DNA of 13,882 bases from Rhodospirillaceae bacterium (GTDB lineage Bacteria; Pseudomonadota; Alphaproteobacteria; Rhodospirillales; Magnetospirillaceae), in NCBI GenBank assembly GCA_013349735.1, contig DUZC01000027.1:1-13882 (forward strand). Reading direction: 5' to 3'. Position numbers and translations under genes: made by a program. This document shows positions 1 through 7,151 of the stretch, in pieces. Every line of letters begins with the position of its first letter. Position 1 is the stretch's first letter. Below the pieces are notes generated by a model that worked only from the letters and a program-made list of their open reading frames with translations, was not told the origin of the DNA and did no database searches.

Positions 1-7
1 CCCGCCG

Positions 8-32
8 CGCCCTGCCTTTTTAGAACAGGGCG
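8..32. repeat. Inverted repeat downstream of the LysM gene
   Basis: Seven-base arms, CGCCCTG at 8-14 and CAGGGCG at 26-32, enclose an 11-base loop. They lie about 30 bases beyond the stop codon of the leftward LysM gene. On the minus strand no run of T follows the second arm, so this is at best a weak or factor-assisted terminator. It sits at the window edge and could belong to something outside. Confidence 0.3.
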
Positions 33-63
33 GCTCGACTTTGCGCAGGGAAGGGCGGCGGCG

Positions 64-1056
64 TTAGCGCGGCGGAATCGTGAAGATCTGACCGGGATAG
101 ATCCGGTTGGGGTCGCGGATCTGATCCTTATTGGCCCGATAAATCGCCAGATATTCGAAGCCGCTGCCGTAAGCATGCCTTGCAATCCGCCACAGACTAT
201 TGCCGGGCTCGACGGTCAGTTTGCCTTCCGCCGGCATTTCCCCGGTCAGGAAAAAGACGATCTCGGCACGGGCCGCCACGGTTTCTTTGTCTCCCATTTC
301 ATCGGCCCGAATATGGTAACTGCCGGCATGCAAGGCGCGTTTGGGGATCACCTGCCAGCGCCCTTTATCGTCTGCCTTGGTCATGGCCAAGGGATTGTCT
401 TCGAGATAAATCCGCACCGTCGCCCTGGGGGTGGCGCGGCCACTGACGCTTAACCGGTCCTGTTGATCATAACGGACGCCGGCGATTGAAATCGGGCCTG
501 CGCCCTCGGCGGCTTCGGGTTCCTGCATGATCTCGACGGTCCCATCGGGCCCCACTTTGACCGCCAGGCTGTTGCCTTTGCTCTGCTTTCGCTCGGGAAC
601 GACCATGATGACGGTGTTGTCGGTTTTGCGGCTGCTGCCATCGGGATTGCTGGCCCGTAAGGAAAGCTCCCGACTGCCGGGTTCCAGCGGGTGATCGGTC
701 AAGAACACCCATTCGCCGCGATTGTCGGCAATCACCCGGCCGATTTCCTTCTCGCCATCCAAAATAACCACTTCGGCACGGGGCATGGCCCGGCCGGCGA
801 TGACGGCGGCACCCTCTGGGTTAATGCGGACCAGATCAAAGCTGGGAGAGGGGGAGTCCTCAGGGGTTACCGTGGTCTGCTGTTGGGGGGGCGCGGCCTT
901 TTTTTCGGCCTGCACCGAATGTTTTCCGCCAAAGGCAAGGCCGATCACCGCGACGATGGCCACCAGGACGGCAGCGATGGCCAGCACCGCCAAGGGGCGA
1001 TGACGGGCTTGGCTGGGCGGAGGCTCAGACGCTTTGCCGGTTTCTTGCTCATTCAT
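64..1056 (-). CDS. Membrane-anchored Ig-like/LysM domain protein
   Basis: This 330-residue protein has one hydrophobic segment at about residues 21-43, preceded by basic residues (QARHR), which suggests an N-in signal anchor with the rest in the periplasm. A Pro/Gln/Thr-rich linker (about 54-72) follows. Two similar beta-rich modules come next, at about 72-153 and 188-268, sharing the pattern AGRAMPRAEV / SGRATPRATV and a GEW/GRW turn, as in bacterial Ig-like repeats. A C-terminal LysM domain (about 279-328) has the typical VEPGNSLWRIA start and a YPGQIFTIPP ending. LysM domains bind peptidoglycan glycan, so a cell-wall-attached role is likely. No catalytic domain is visible. The ATG has a GGGG ribosome site seven bases upstream and overlaps the stop of the preceding TPR gene (ATGA), implying translational coupling. 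The exact function is unknown. Confidence 0.88.
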   Translation of the reverse strand: MNEQETGKASEPPPSQARHRPLAVLAIAAVLVAIVAVIGLAFGGKHSVQAEKKAAPPQQQTTVTPEDSPSPSFDLVRINPEGAAVIAGRAMPRAEVVILDGEKEIGRVIADNRGEWVFLTDHPLEPGSRELSLRASNPDGSSRKTDNTVIMVVPERKQSKGNSLAVKVGPDGTVEIMQEPEAAEGAGPISIAGVRYDQQDRLSVSGRATPRATVRIYLEDNPLAMTKADDKGRWQVIPKRALHAGSYHIRADEMGDKETVAARAEIVFFLTGEMPAEGKLTVEPGNSLWRIARHAYGSGFEYLAIYRANKDQIRDPNRIYPGQIFTIPPR

Positions 1057-2591
1057 GTTTTTTCCCCGTCATTATTTTGACGCAAAAGAGCGGCCATGGC
1101 CACAACCACCGAGCCCCAGTCCCCTGCCGTTTCCTGGCGGAAAAGGCGGAGTCGCGGATACCAGGGCGTGCGTTCCCCCTCGGCTTGCCAGCGCCAGTCA
1201 CAATCGACCTTGGGCAACAGGATCCAGGCTTCTTTTCCCATGGCCCCAGCCAGATGCGCCATCGCCGTATCGACCGTGATGACCAGATCCAACTGATCCA
1301 ACCAAGCAGCCGTCGCCTTAAAATCGGTCATCTGCGGGGTCAGGTCCTGTAGGCCCGCAGGCAGAGACTCAGCCGGCACACCCTTTTGCAGGCTAAAGAA
1401 ACAGATTTGAGGCAGCGTCAGTAAAGCCTTGAAATCGTCAAGCGAGGCGCTGCGAAAGTGATCATTCGCGTGCAAGGGGTTGCCAGCCCAGACCAGACCG
1501 ATTTTTTTCCGGCTGTCGCCCGGGCGCGGCAGAGGCCCAGGCGCCGAGGGCAAATATGCGCTTTGCCAGAACTGTTGGGGGTCGGTGCAGCCGAGCCGAA
1601 AGGGCAGGCTCGAAAATGCGCATTGGACATCGGCCTCGGGCGGTGGGTCGCTCAGTCCGACGACCTGGGCCAGATCGGGCAAGCCCGCGAACAGAGGAAC
1701 CAGCGGCTCTTGGACATAGGCAAAAATCCGATAACCCCGGGCAGCGAGCGCCGGGGCAAAGCGGATGAATTGGATCGCATCGCCGAACCCCTGATCATTC
1801 CACAGCACTAACCGGGTTCCTGGCGGCTCATCGCCGGTCCAGTCAGGCAAGTCCCACTGCACTTTCGGGGCATCGGGGGCAAAGCGGCGCCACTCATATT
1901 CCGCAAAACCTTCAGCCCAGCGTCCCTGCAGCAGCAACAGACTGGCCAGATTGAAATGCACCAAGCCATCGTCCGGCGCCAGTTCCAGCGCCCGGCGGTA
2001 GGCTGCCTCGGCCCGGGTCAAATGGCCAGCACCCTTCAGGCTCATGCCCAGATTGATCCAGGCCGAAAGAAAATCGGGCTGTTCTTTGACAAGGCTTTCA
2101 TAGATTTCGATGGCGCCGTCAAACAGGCAGTTACGGTGGCAAAGCGCCGCAAAATTAAACAGAGCCGCCTTGTCATTTGGCCAACGCTGTAACAACTGTC
2201 CATAGATTTCGGCGGCAGCGCTGACATCGCCCAGGTCCTCCAGCGCCAGGGCCAGATTGTTCCAAGAGTCGCGATGACGGTCATCTTTTTCGACCGCCCG
2301 CCGCCACTGGTCCGTCGCCTCGGCAAGACGGTCGGCGCTGCGCAAAACAACGCCATAATTATAGGCGATATCAGCCCGATCGGGCAGCAAAGCGGCGGCC
2401 CTGTTCATCAAGGGAAGAGCCAGACTATTTTCGCCGTTGGCAGCATGAACCATGGCGCGCAGAAACACTGCTTCGCCGCCGCCGCCAGCGGCAAGATAGC
2501 GATCAGCAAGTTTTTCTGCGGTCGCGAGATCACTACGCTGGAACGCTTCGGTGATCCGCTTGGAATAATGCGTCGACTTTGTAGTATTCAA
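1053..2591 (-). CDS. TPR protein with glycosyltransferase-like C-terminal domain
   Basis: This is a 512-residue, probably cytoplasmic protein. The N-terminal half (about 40-235) is a series of tetratricopeptide repeats, with signatures such as AYNYGVVLRSADRLAEA, SWNNLALALEDLGDVSAA and AWINLGMSLKGAGHLTRA. The C-terminal half (about 258-505) resembles the heptosyltransferase-like (GT9/GT41-related, GT-B fold) domain common in alphaproteobacterial TPR proteins: LVLWNDQGFGDAIQFIRF near 261-278, KKIGLVWAGNP, and ITVDTAMAHLAGAMG near the end. It may glycosylate a protein or envelope polymer, but neither donor nor acceptor can be read from the sequence. The start is a TTG. An in-frame TGA lies 13 codons upstream and no ATG or GTG comes between, so TTG is the best candidate, although no good ribosome site precedes it. 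It overlaps the downstream LysM gene by four bases. Confidence 0.85.
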   Translation of the reverse strand: MNTTKSTHYSKRITEAFQRSDLATAEKLADRYLAAGGGGEAVFLRAMVHAANGENSLALPLMNRAAALLPDRADIAYNYGVVLRSADRLAEATDQWRRAVEKDDRHRDSWNNLALALEDLGDVSAAAEIYGQLLQRWPNDKAALFNFAALCHRNCLFDGAIEIYESLVKEQPDFLSAWINLGMSLKGAGHLTRAEAAYRRALELAPDDGLVHFNLASLLLLQGRWAEGFAEYEWRRFAPDAPKVQWDLPDWTGDEPPGTRLVLWNDQGFGDAIQFIRFAPALAARGYRIFAYVQEPLVPLFAGLPDLAQVVGLSDPPPEADVQCAFSSLPFRLGCTDPQQFWQSAYLPSAPGPLPRPGDSRKKIGLVWAGNPLHANDHFRSASLDDFKALLTLPQICFFSLQKGVPAESLPAGLQDLTPQMTDFKATAAWLDQLDLVITVDTAMAHLAGAMGKEAWILLPKVDCDWRWQAEGERTPWYPRLRLFRQETAGDWGSVVVAMAALLRQNNDGEKT

Positions 2592-2680
2592 CGAAAAGAA
2601 ACCATTGTACCTACGCCAAGGCTGATATCATTGCATAAATCATAAACAACATCTCGCCATTTATTTGCCGGGGCTGACGC
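2592..2680. promoter_or_regulatory. Divergent intergenic region between TPR gene and LOG gene
   Basis: These 89 bases separate two divergent genes and must hold or abut both promoters. The middle (about 2625-2665) is distinctly AT-rich. On the minus strand TTGTTT (2644-2649) and TATCAG (2622-2627) are spaced by 16 bases. On the plus strand TTGTAC (2605-2610) and TATCAT (2626-2631) are spaced by 15. All are only partial matches to sigma-70 boxes, so no single promoter is assigned. Confidence 0.4.
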
Positions 2681-3289
2681 ATGATGCACTCGCAAGACCC
2701 TAGGATTTCACCGATTTCTGCTGCCGCGGTCGGCTTGCGGTCGCTCTGCGTGTTTTGCGGTTCCTCGTCAGGCGTTAATCCCGCCCATCGTTTTGCCGCG
2801 GCGCGCCTGGGTCAAGCCATGGCCAAAGCGGGCATTCGGCTGGTATTCGGTGGCGGCAATCTTGGCATGATGGGCAGTCTGGCCGATGCCGTGCTCGCGC
2901 ATGGGGGCCAGGTCGTCGGGATAATTCCAGAACATTTGACCGGGCTTGAGCCTCCCTCGACCACGCCGACAGAGTTGGTGGTGGTGGATAACATGCATAC
3001 CCGCAAAAGAATCATGTTCGAGCGTTCCGATGCGTTCTGCGTTCTTCCGGGGGGGCCTGGGACCATGGACGAGACCTTTGAAATCCTGACCTGGAAGCAA
3101 TTGGGGTTGCATCATAAGCCGATCATCATTGCCAATCTCGAGGGCTATTGGTCGCCCTGGCTGACTTTGATTGACGGCATGATCGCTGAAGGATTCGCCG
3201 CTGCTACGATAAAACAGCAATTCACGCTGGTCGACCAAGTGGATTTGGTGATCCCGGCGGCCGAACGTGATTTGCAATTATTGCCGTAA
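2681..3289 (+). CDS. LOG-family protein (TIGR00730; nucleoside 5'-monophosphate phosphoribohydrolase)
   Basis: This 202-residue protein has the full LOG/lysine-decarboxylase-like Rossmann fold signature. CVFCGSSSG lies at about 23-31, LVFGGGNLGMMG at 54-65, MHTRKRIMFERSDAF at 105-119, and the diagnostic PGGPGTMDE at 123-131. The last two carry the Arg and Glu residues used for catalysis in this family. Members cleave the N-glycosidic bond of nucleoside monophosphates. In plants and some bacteria this releases free cytokinins from cytokinin ribotides, while in others the true substrate is unclear (AMP cleavage or nucleotide clean-up). The old annotation 'lysine decarboxylase' is misleading. 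Two adjacent ATGs (2681 and 2684) could start it, and the ribosome site is weak in either case. It stands alone, divergent from the TPR gene and 318 bases before icd. Confidence 0.92.
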   Translation: MMHSQDPRISPISAAAVGLRSLCVFCGSSSGVNPAHRFAAARLGQAMAKAGIRLVFGGGNLGMMGSLADAVLAHGGQVVGIIPEHLTGLEPPSTTPTELVVVDNMHTRKRIMFERSDAFCVLPGGPGTMDETFEILTWKQLGLHHKPIIIANLEGYWSPWLTLIDGMIAEGFAAATIKQQFTLVDQVDLVIPAAERDLQLLP

Positions 3290-3465
3290 AATCCAGTCTT
3301 TCCGTTGCTCGCGACTTGCGTTCCAGTTCAAGAATGCTAATGTGCCGGCCGTCCGTCGCTCATGCCGTAATCGCGGTCTTTGGTGTCTGGGGCGTTGCAG
3401 TGCCACATTGTTTTGGCTCAACTTCGGGCCGGGACAAAATTTGCTGCAAGTCGTGCTTTCCTTAA

Positions 3466-3483
3466 CGGCCATTCGAGTGGCCG
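3466..3483 (+). repeat. Small perfect hairpin in icd leader
   Basis: CGGCCA (3466-3471) and TGGCCG (3478-3483) are perfect inverted repeats around the six-base loop TTCGAG. It lies about 125 bases before icd. It could be an RNA hairpin in the leader or a protein-binding dyad. No T-run follows, so it is not a typical terminator. Confidence 0.4.
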
Positions 3484-3517
3484 CACCGATCGTTTGATGA
3501 TGGTCTCGATCCTGGGC

Positions 3518-3529
3518 GCGGCCGGCCGC
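3518..3529. repeat. 12-base perfect palindrome in icd leader
   Basis: GCGGCCGGCCGC reads the same on both strands and lies about 80 bases before the icd start. In GC-rich DNA such a palindrome can occur by chance, but its place in a non-coding leader makes an operator or RNA-structure role possible. Confidence 0.35.
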
Positions 3530-3607
3530 CGGCTAAGAGGGGATGCGGGGTTTTGTCCTGGCGGCCAGCTGGCGAAACCATTCAAGCCAAGAAGGTGAGG
3601 TCAAAAA

Positions 3608-5830
3608 ATGCCAAACGCGAAAATCATTTGGACCAAAGTGGACGAAGCTCCGGCGCTTGCCACTTATTCGTTATTGCCGATCGTCGAGGCGTTTACCGCC
3701 GCCGCCGGAGTCGCTGTCGAGACCCGGGATATTTCTCTGGCTGGCCGCATTATTGCCAATTTCCCCGAAGGCCTGACCGAAGCCCAGCGGATTGGCGACG
3801 AATTGACGGAACTGGGCGAATTGGCAAAAACGCCAAGCGCCAATATTATCAAGCTGCCCAATGTCAGCGCGTCGATCCCGCAATTAAAAGCGGCGATCAA
3901 GGAGCTGCAGTCTCAGGGCTACAAAATTCCCGATTTTCCGGACGAGCCGAAAACAGAGGCCGAAAAGGCTTTGCGCCAGCGCTTTGGCAAGGTTCTCGGC
4001 AGCGCGGTCAATCCTGTGCTGCGCGAAGGCAATTCCGACCGCCGTGCAGCCGCCGCGGTCAAGCAATATGCCCGCAACAATCCGCATAAGATGGGTGCCT
4101 GGGCCAGCAGCTCGAAATCGCATGTGGCGCATATGAAGGCCGGTGATTTCTATGGCAGTGAAAAGGCCATCACCGTCGCGGCCGCCGGCGATGTTCGCAT
4201 CGAATTTGTCGCCAGCGGCGGCCAGACCACGGTCTTGAAGGAAAAAACCACACTTAAGGCCGGCGAAGTGATTGACGCGGCGGTAATGAGCAAGCGCGCC
4301 TTGCGGGCCTTTTATGCCGAGCAGATGGACGACGCCAAGAAGCAAGGGGTCCTGTTGTCGCTTCATCTCAAGGCGACGATGATGAAGATCTCGGACCCCA
4401 TCATGTTTGGCCATGCGGTGACGGTCTTTTTCAAAGATGTGTTCGAGAAGCATGCGGCGGCTATCGCCGAGATTGGGGCCAATCCCAATAATGGCTTCGG
4501 CGATCTGCTGGCCAAATTGGGTAAACTACCCGACGACAAGCGCTCGGCTATCGAGGCGGATATCCAGGCCTGTTACAAAGCCCGCCCGGAATTGGCGATG
4601 GTCAACTCGGACAAGGGCATTACCAATCTTCATGTGCCCAGCGATATCATCGTCGATGCCTCGATGCCGGCGATGATCCGTGATTCGGGCCAGATGTGGG
4701 GAACCGATGGCAAATTGCACGACACCAAGGCGCTGATCCCGGATCGTTGCTATGCCGGTGTTTATCAGGTGGTCATTGAGGACTGCAAGAAACATGGCGC
4801 TTTTGATCCCAAGACCATGGGCAGTGTTCCCAATGTCGGTCTGATGGCCCAACAGGCCGAAGAATATGGTTCGCACGACAAGACTTTTGAGATGGCGGCC
4901 AATGGGACGGTGCGGGTGGTGGATGCCTCCGGCAAGGCCTTGCTGGAACAGAGCGTCGAAGCCGGCGACATTTTCCGGATGTGCCAGGTTAAGGATGCGC
5001 CGATCCAGGATTGGGTTAAATTGGCGGTCAGCCGTGCGCGGATCACCGGTGCCCCGGCCATCTTCTGGCTGGACAAGAACCGCGCTCATGATGCTCAGAT
5101 CATCCAGAAGGTCGAACGCTATCTTAAAGACCATGACACCAAGGGGCTCGAGATCAGCATCCTGCCGCCGGAAGAAGCGACCCGGGTTTCTCTGGAACGG
5201 ATCCGCGCTGGCAAGGACACGATTTCGGTCACCGGTAATGTCTTGCGCGACTATCTGACGGACCTGTTCCCCATTCTCGAACTGGGGACCAGTGCCAAAA
5301 TGCTGTCTATCGTGCCGTTAATGGCCGGTGGTGGCCTTTTCGAAACCGGTGCCGGCGGGTCGGCACCCAAGCATGTTCAGCAATTCCAGGAAGAGGGCTA
5401 TCTGCGTTGGGACTCCCTGGGTGAATTCCTGGCCTTGGCGGCGTCGCTCGAACATCTGTCGCAAACCTTTAAGAATCCCAAGGCACAGGTTCTTGCGGAA
5501 ACGCTCGACGAGGCCAATGGCAAGATTCTTGCCTTCAACCGCTCGCCGGCCCGCAAGGTTGGCCAGTTGGATAACCGCGGCAGCCATTTCTACCTGGCCT
5601 TGTATTGGGCCGAGGCTCTGGCCGCGCAAAGCAAGGATAAGGAACTCCAGGCCCGCTTTGCGCCCCTGGCGAAAACCCTTGCCGAGAATGAGGCGAAAAT
5701 CAATGCCGAACTGATTGCTGCGCAGGGCAAACCGGCGGACATGGGCGGCTATTATCATCCTGATGATGCCAAGACCACCAGGGCCATGCGGGCCAGCGCG
5801 ACCTTGAATGCGGCCTTGCAGGCATTGTAA
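3608..5830 (+). CDS. icd: Monomeric NADP-dependent isocitrate dehydrogenase
   Basis: This cytoplasmic TCA-cycle enzyme oxidatively decarboxylates isocitrate to 2-oxoglutarate and makes NADPH. At 740 residues it is the large monomeric (IDH-II) type, not the ~420-residue homodimer. Residues known from the Azotobacter vinelandii enzyme fall at the same numbers here: S132, N135, R139 and R145 (in NPVLREGNSDRR, 135-146), K255, D350, Y420, R547, D548 and D552 for isocitrate/metal, and H589 and R600 for NADP. All are intact, so the enzyme should be active. The ATG is preceded by GAAGGTGAGG with seven-base spacing. A strong hairpin terminator starts ten bases after the TAA, and a long leader precedes the gene, so it is probably transcribed alone. 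Its codon use is smooth and shows no break. Confidence 0.98.
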   Translation: MPNAKIIWTKVDEAPALATYSLLPIVEAFTAAAGVAVETRDISLAGRIIANFPEGLTEAQRIGDELTELGELAKTPSANIIKLPNVSASIPQLKAAIKELQSQGYKIPDFPDEPKTEAEKALRQRFGKVLGSAVNPVLREGNSDRRAAAAVKQYARNNPHKMGAWASSSKSHVAHMKAGDFYGSEKAITVAAAGDVRIEFVASGGQTTVLKEKTTLKAGEVIDAAVMSKRALRAFYAEQMDDAKKQGVLLSLHLKATMMKISDPIMFGHAVTVFFKDVFEKHAAAIAEIGANPNNGFGDLLAKLGKLPDDKRSAIEADIQACYKARPELAMVNSDKGITNLHVPSDIIVDASMPAMIRDSGQMWGTDGKLHDTKALIPDRCYAGVYQVVIEDCKKHGAFDPKTMGSVPNVGLMAQQAEEYGSHDKTFEMAANGTVRVVDASGKALLEQSVEAGDIFRMCQVKDAPIQDWVKLAVSRARITGAPAIFWLDKNRAHDAQIIQKVERYLKDHDTKGLEISILPPEEATRVSLERIRAGKDTISVTGNVLRDYLTDLFPILELGTSAKMLSIVPLMAGGGLFETGAGGSAPKHVQQFQEEGYLRWDSLGEFLALAASLEHLSQTFKNPKAQVLAETLDEANGKILAFNRSPARKVGQLDNRGSHFYLALYWAEALAAQSKDKELQARFAPLAKTLAENEAKINAELIAAQGKPADMGGYYHPDDAKTTRAMRASATLNAALQAL

Positions 5831-5839
5831 GCTTGCATG

Positions 5840-5876
5840 AAGACGGGCGGGGGTGTATTCCCCCGCCCGTCTTTGT
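5840..5876 (+). terminator. Rho-independent terminator after icd
   Basis: A perfect 14-base stem, AAGACGGGCGGGGG (5840-5853) pairing with 5860-5873, closes the loop TGTATT. It is followed by a short T-rich tail (TTTGTGT). It starts ten bases after the icd stop and separates icd from panD. The tail is short, but the stem is very GC-rich and is the strongest hairpin in the window. Confidence 0.85.
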
Positions 5877-5909
5877 GTCGGTCTTGGACATGCCGGGCCG
5901 AAAAACTAA

Positions 5910-5963
5910 ATGAGAACCGAAGGGCGGCGGATGCGTCCCTTGGTTCGGAAGTTTGAAGCATGA
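5910..5963 (+). CDS. Possible leader ORF overlapping the panD start
   Basis: A tiny frame ends with TGA at 5961-5963, overlapping the panD ATG at 5960 as ATGA. It can start at 5910 (17 residues, MRTEGRRMRPLVRKFEA) or, more likely, at 5931 (10 residues, MRPLVRKFEA). The start at 5931 has GAAGGG (5919-5924) six bases before its ATG, a good ribosome site. The panD ATG itself has only a weak GAAG nearby. This suggests that ribosomes could load at the small frame and reach panD by coupled re-initiation. A poor promoter-like TTGGAC (5884-5889) lies upstream. It resembles no known peptide and could be chance. Confidence 0.35.
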   Translation: MRTEGRRMRPLVRKFEA

Positions 5964-6451
5964 GTTTGGAAGCGACGCGCAATTATATGTACGGGAAGAT
6001 CCACCGTTGTACGGTGACCCAGGCTGATTTGCATTATGTCGGCTCGGTGACGGTGGATCCGGTCCTGTTGCGGGCTGCCGCTATTTTTCCGCATACCAGG
6101 GTCGATGTGGTCAATATCGCCAATGGCGCCAGGCTTTCCACTTATGTGATTGAAGGACCCGAGGACAGTGGGGTGGTCTGTCTGAACGGGGCGGCGGCGC
6201 ATCACTTTCGCAAAGGCGATCTGGCCATTATCATGGGCTATGAGCAAGTGCCGCTATCGCAGATTCCCGGCCGCAAGTCGCGGGCGGTTCATGTCGATCA
6301 GAATAATCGGATTCTTGCCATCGATGAATATACCACACCGTCGTTGGACGAGTTGGGCAAGCCCGAGAATGACCGTTTTGCTCAGGCCTATGCGACCCGG
6401 TTGCACGAGGCCGGGGATCCGGCGGAAGCGGCCAACGAAACCTTTGTTTAA
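5960..6451 (+). CDS. panD: Aspartate 1-decarboxylase (pyruvoyl-dependent)
   Basis: PanD makes beta-alanine from L-aspartate for pantothenate and coenzyme A. It is made as a proenzyme that cuts itself before a serine, which becomes the pyruvoyl cofactor. The cleavage pair is Gly28-Ser29 (in DLHYVGSVTVDP). The other key residues of the E. coli enzyme are present, shifted by four: K13, R58, Y62 and N76 (in LNGAAAH). The core ends near residue 120. The protein is 163 residues against about 126 in E. coli, the extra being a hydrophilic, acidic tail (DELGKPENDRFAQAYATRLH and beyond). The ATG at 5960 lacks a strong ribosome site and overlaps a possible leader frame. A second in-frame ATG at residue 10 would still leave an intact enzyme. 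It sits behind the icd terminator and is probably its own transcription unit. Confidence 0.96.
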   Translation: MSLEATRNYMYGKIHRCTVTQADLHYVGSVTVDPVLLRAAAIFPHTRVDVVNIANGARLSTYVIEGPEDSGVVCLNGAAAHHFRKGDLAIIMGYEQVPLSQIPGRKSRAVHVDQNNRILAIDEYTTPSLDELGKPENDRFAQAYATRLHEAGDPAEAANETFV

Positions 6452-6494
6452 GCTTTGACCCTCAGCTTCGCCCTTGGTCTGACCGTAAACATAA

Positions 6495-7151
6495 TCATCC
6501 GACAATTTGATAAACGGTGACCTCACGGGACAGCCGATCCTCGAGATCCAGACTGCAGGCAATGCTATAGTCGGCCAGCCGCATCAGGCCGTTGGTGGGC
6601 AGATAGGCCCGCCCGGGATCAGCCAGCAGAACCGTCGCCCCCAAAGCGGCACAGGAACGCAGCCAGCCGAAGACCTTTTCCGCCATCGGGCGCTCATAGC
6701 AGACATCGCCCGCCAAAATCACATCCCAACGGCAGTCCGTCCGGTCCAGCAAATCCTCGAGCGCGATGGTGACGGCGACATTATTGGCGGCGGCATTGAG
6801 CTTTATGGCGCTGATTGCCATGGCGTCAATTTCCGCGGCTTCGACGCTGGCGGCCCCGGCCAGGCTGGCAGCGATCGCGACGATGCCGCTGCCGGCGGCA
6901 AAATCCAGAACCCGCTTTCCTTTGACACGGTGGGGATGATCAAGAATATGCCGGGCCAAGGCCTGGCCGCCGACCCAGGCAAACGCCCAATAAGGCGGCG
7001 GCAGGCCTTGTTCCTGCAACTGGGTTTCGGTGGCCAGCCAGAGCGGGGTGACTTCCGTTGCCAGGAAAAGGCGAATCTCAGGGCAAGAGGGCGGTTCCGA
7101 CAAAAGCGTATTGGCCAGGATGAACTGTTCGGTTGAAGGCCTCATCCCCAT
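6495..7151 (-). CDS. METTL20-like protein-lysine methyltransferase (class I SAM)
   Basis: This is a 218-residue class I SAM methyltransferase. PYWAFAWVGGQALARHIL (about 53-70) precedes motif I, VLDFAAGSGIVAIAA (81-95). An acidic pair follows at EID (107-109), the family-16 motif DVCY at 149-152, and then ADPGRAYLP. This order matches the ETF-beta lysine methyltransferase group (human ETFBKMT/METTL20). The characterised Agrobacterium homologue modifies ETF-beta and ribosomal protein L7/L12, so one or both are the likely substrates here. Older pipelines may call it 'PrmA-like' or 'nicotinamide N-methyltransferase-like'. There are two possible starts: ATG at 7151 (10-base overlap with ubiA) or ATG at 7145, which makes an ATGA overlap with the ubiA stop. 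The gene is surely co-transcribed with ubiA. Confidence 0.85.
   Translation of the reverse strand: MGMRPSTEQFILANTLLSEPPSCPEIRLFLATEVTPLWLATETQLQEQGLPPPYWAFAWVGGQALARHILDHPHRVKGKRVLDFAAGSGIVAIAASLAGAASVEAAEIDAMAISAIKLNAAANNVAVTIALEDLLDRTDCRWDVILAGDVCYERPMAEKVFGWLRSCAALGATVLLADPGRAYLPTNGLMRLADYSIACSLDLEDRLSREVTVYQIVG

Larger units (their letters stand above)
3290..3607 (+). other. Gene-free leader between LOG gene and icd
   Basis: No convincing coding sequence is seen in these 318 bases, because the short frames that cross it resemble no known family. It contains a partial sigma-70-like pair, TTGGCT (3413-3418) and CAAAAT (3435-3440), spaced 16 bases apart. It also has a perfect small hairpin (3466-3483), a 12-base palindrome (3518-3529), and a good ribosome site GAAGGTGAGG (3591-3600) seven bases before the icd ATG. 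No clear terminator for the LOG gene is visible. It is long for a leader in this otherwise tightly packed window. Confidence 0.5.

Noticed and set aside
2604..2609. TACAAT (minus strand) as -10 box giving a near-leaderless TPR transcript
   Set aside because: The matching -35 position reads AATGAT, which is not promoter-like, and near-leaderless initiation at TTG is unlikely.
2768..3277. 169-codon frame antisense to the LOG gene
   Set aside because: The sense frame has all LOG motifs, and the antisense frame has no family resemblance.
3380..3598. 72-codon frame in the icd leader as a small gene
   Set aside because: No ribosome site or recognisable features. The product is Arg/Gly/Ala-rich, as expected from GC-rich non-coding DNA.
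3884..5134. Two ~190-200-codon frames antisense to icd
   Set aside because: Isocitrate dehydrogenase is intact and collinear with known active-site residues throughout. The antisense products match nothing.
6452..6494. Bidirectional terminator between panD and the methyltransferase gene
   Set aside because: The 43-base convergent gap has no stem of useful length followed by a T-run.
6507..7136. 209-codon open frame antisense to the methyltransferase gene
   Set aside because: The composition is that of a reverse-strand shadow, while the sense frame carries SAM motif I and the DxxY motif.
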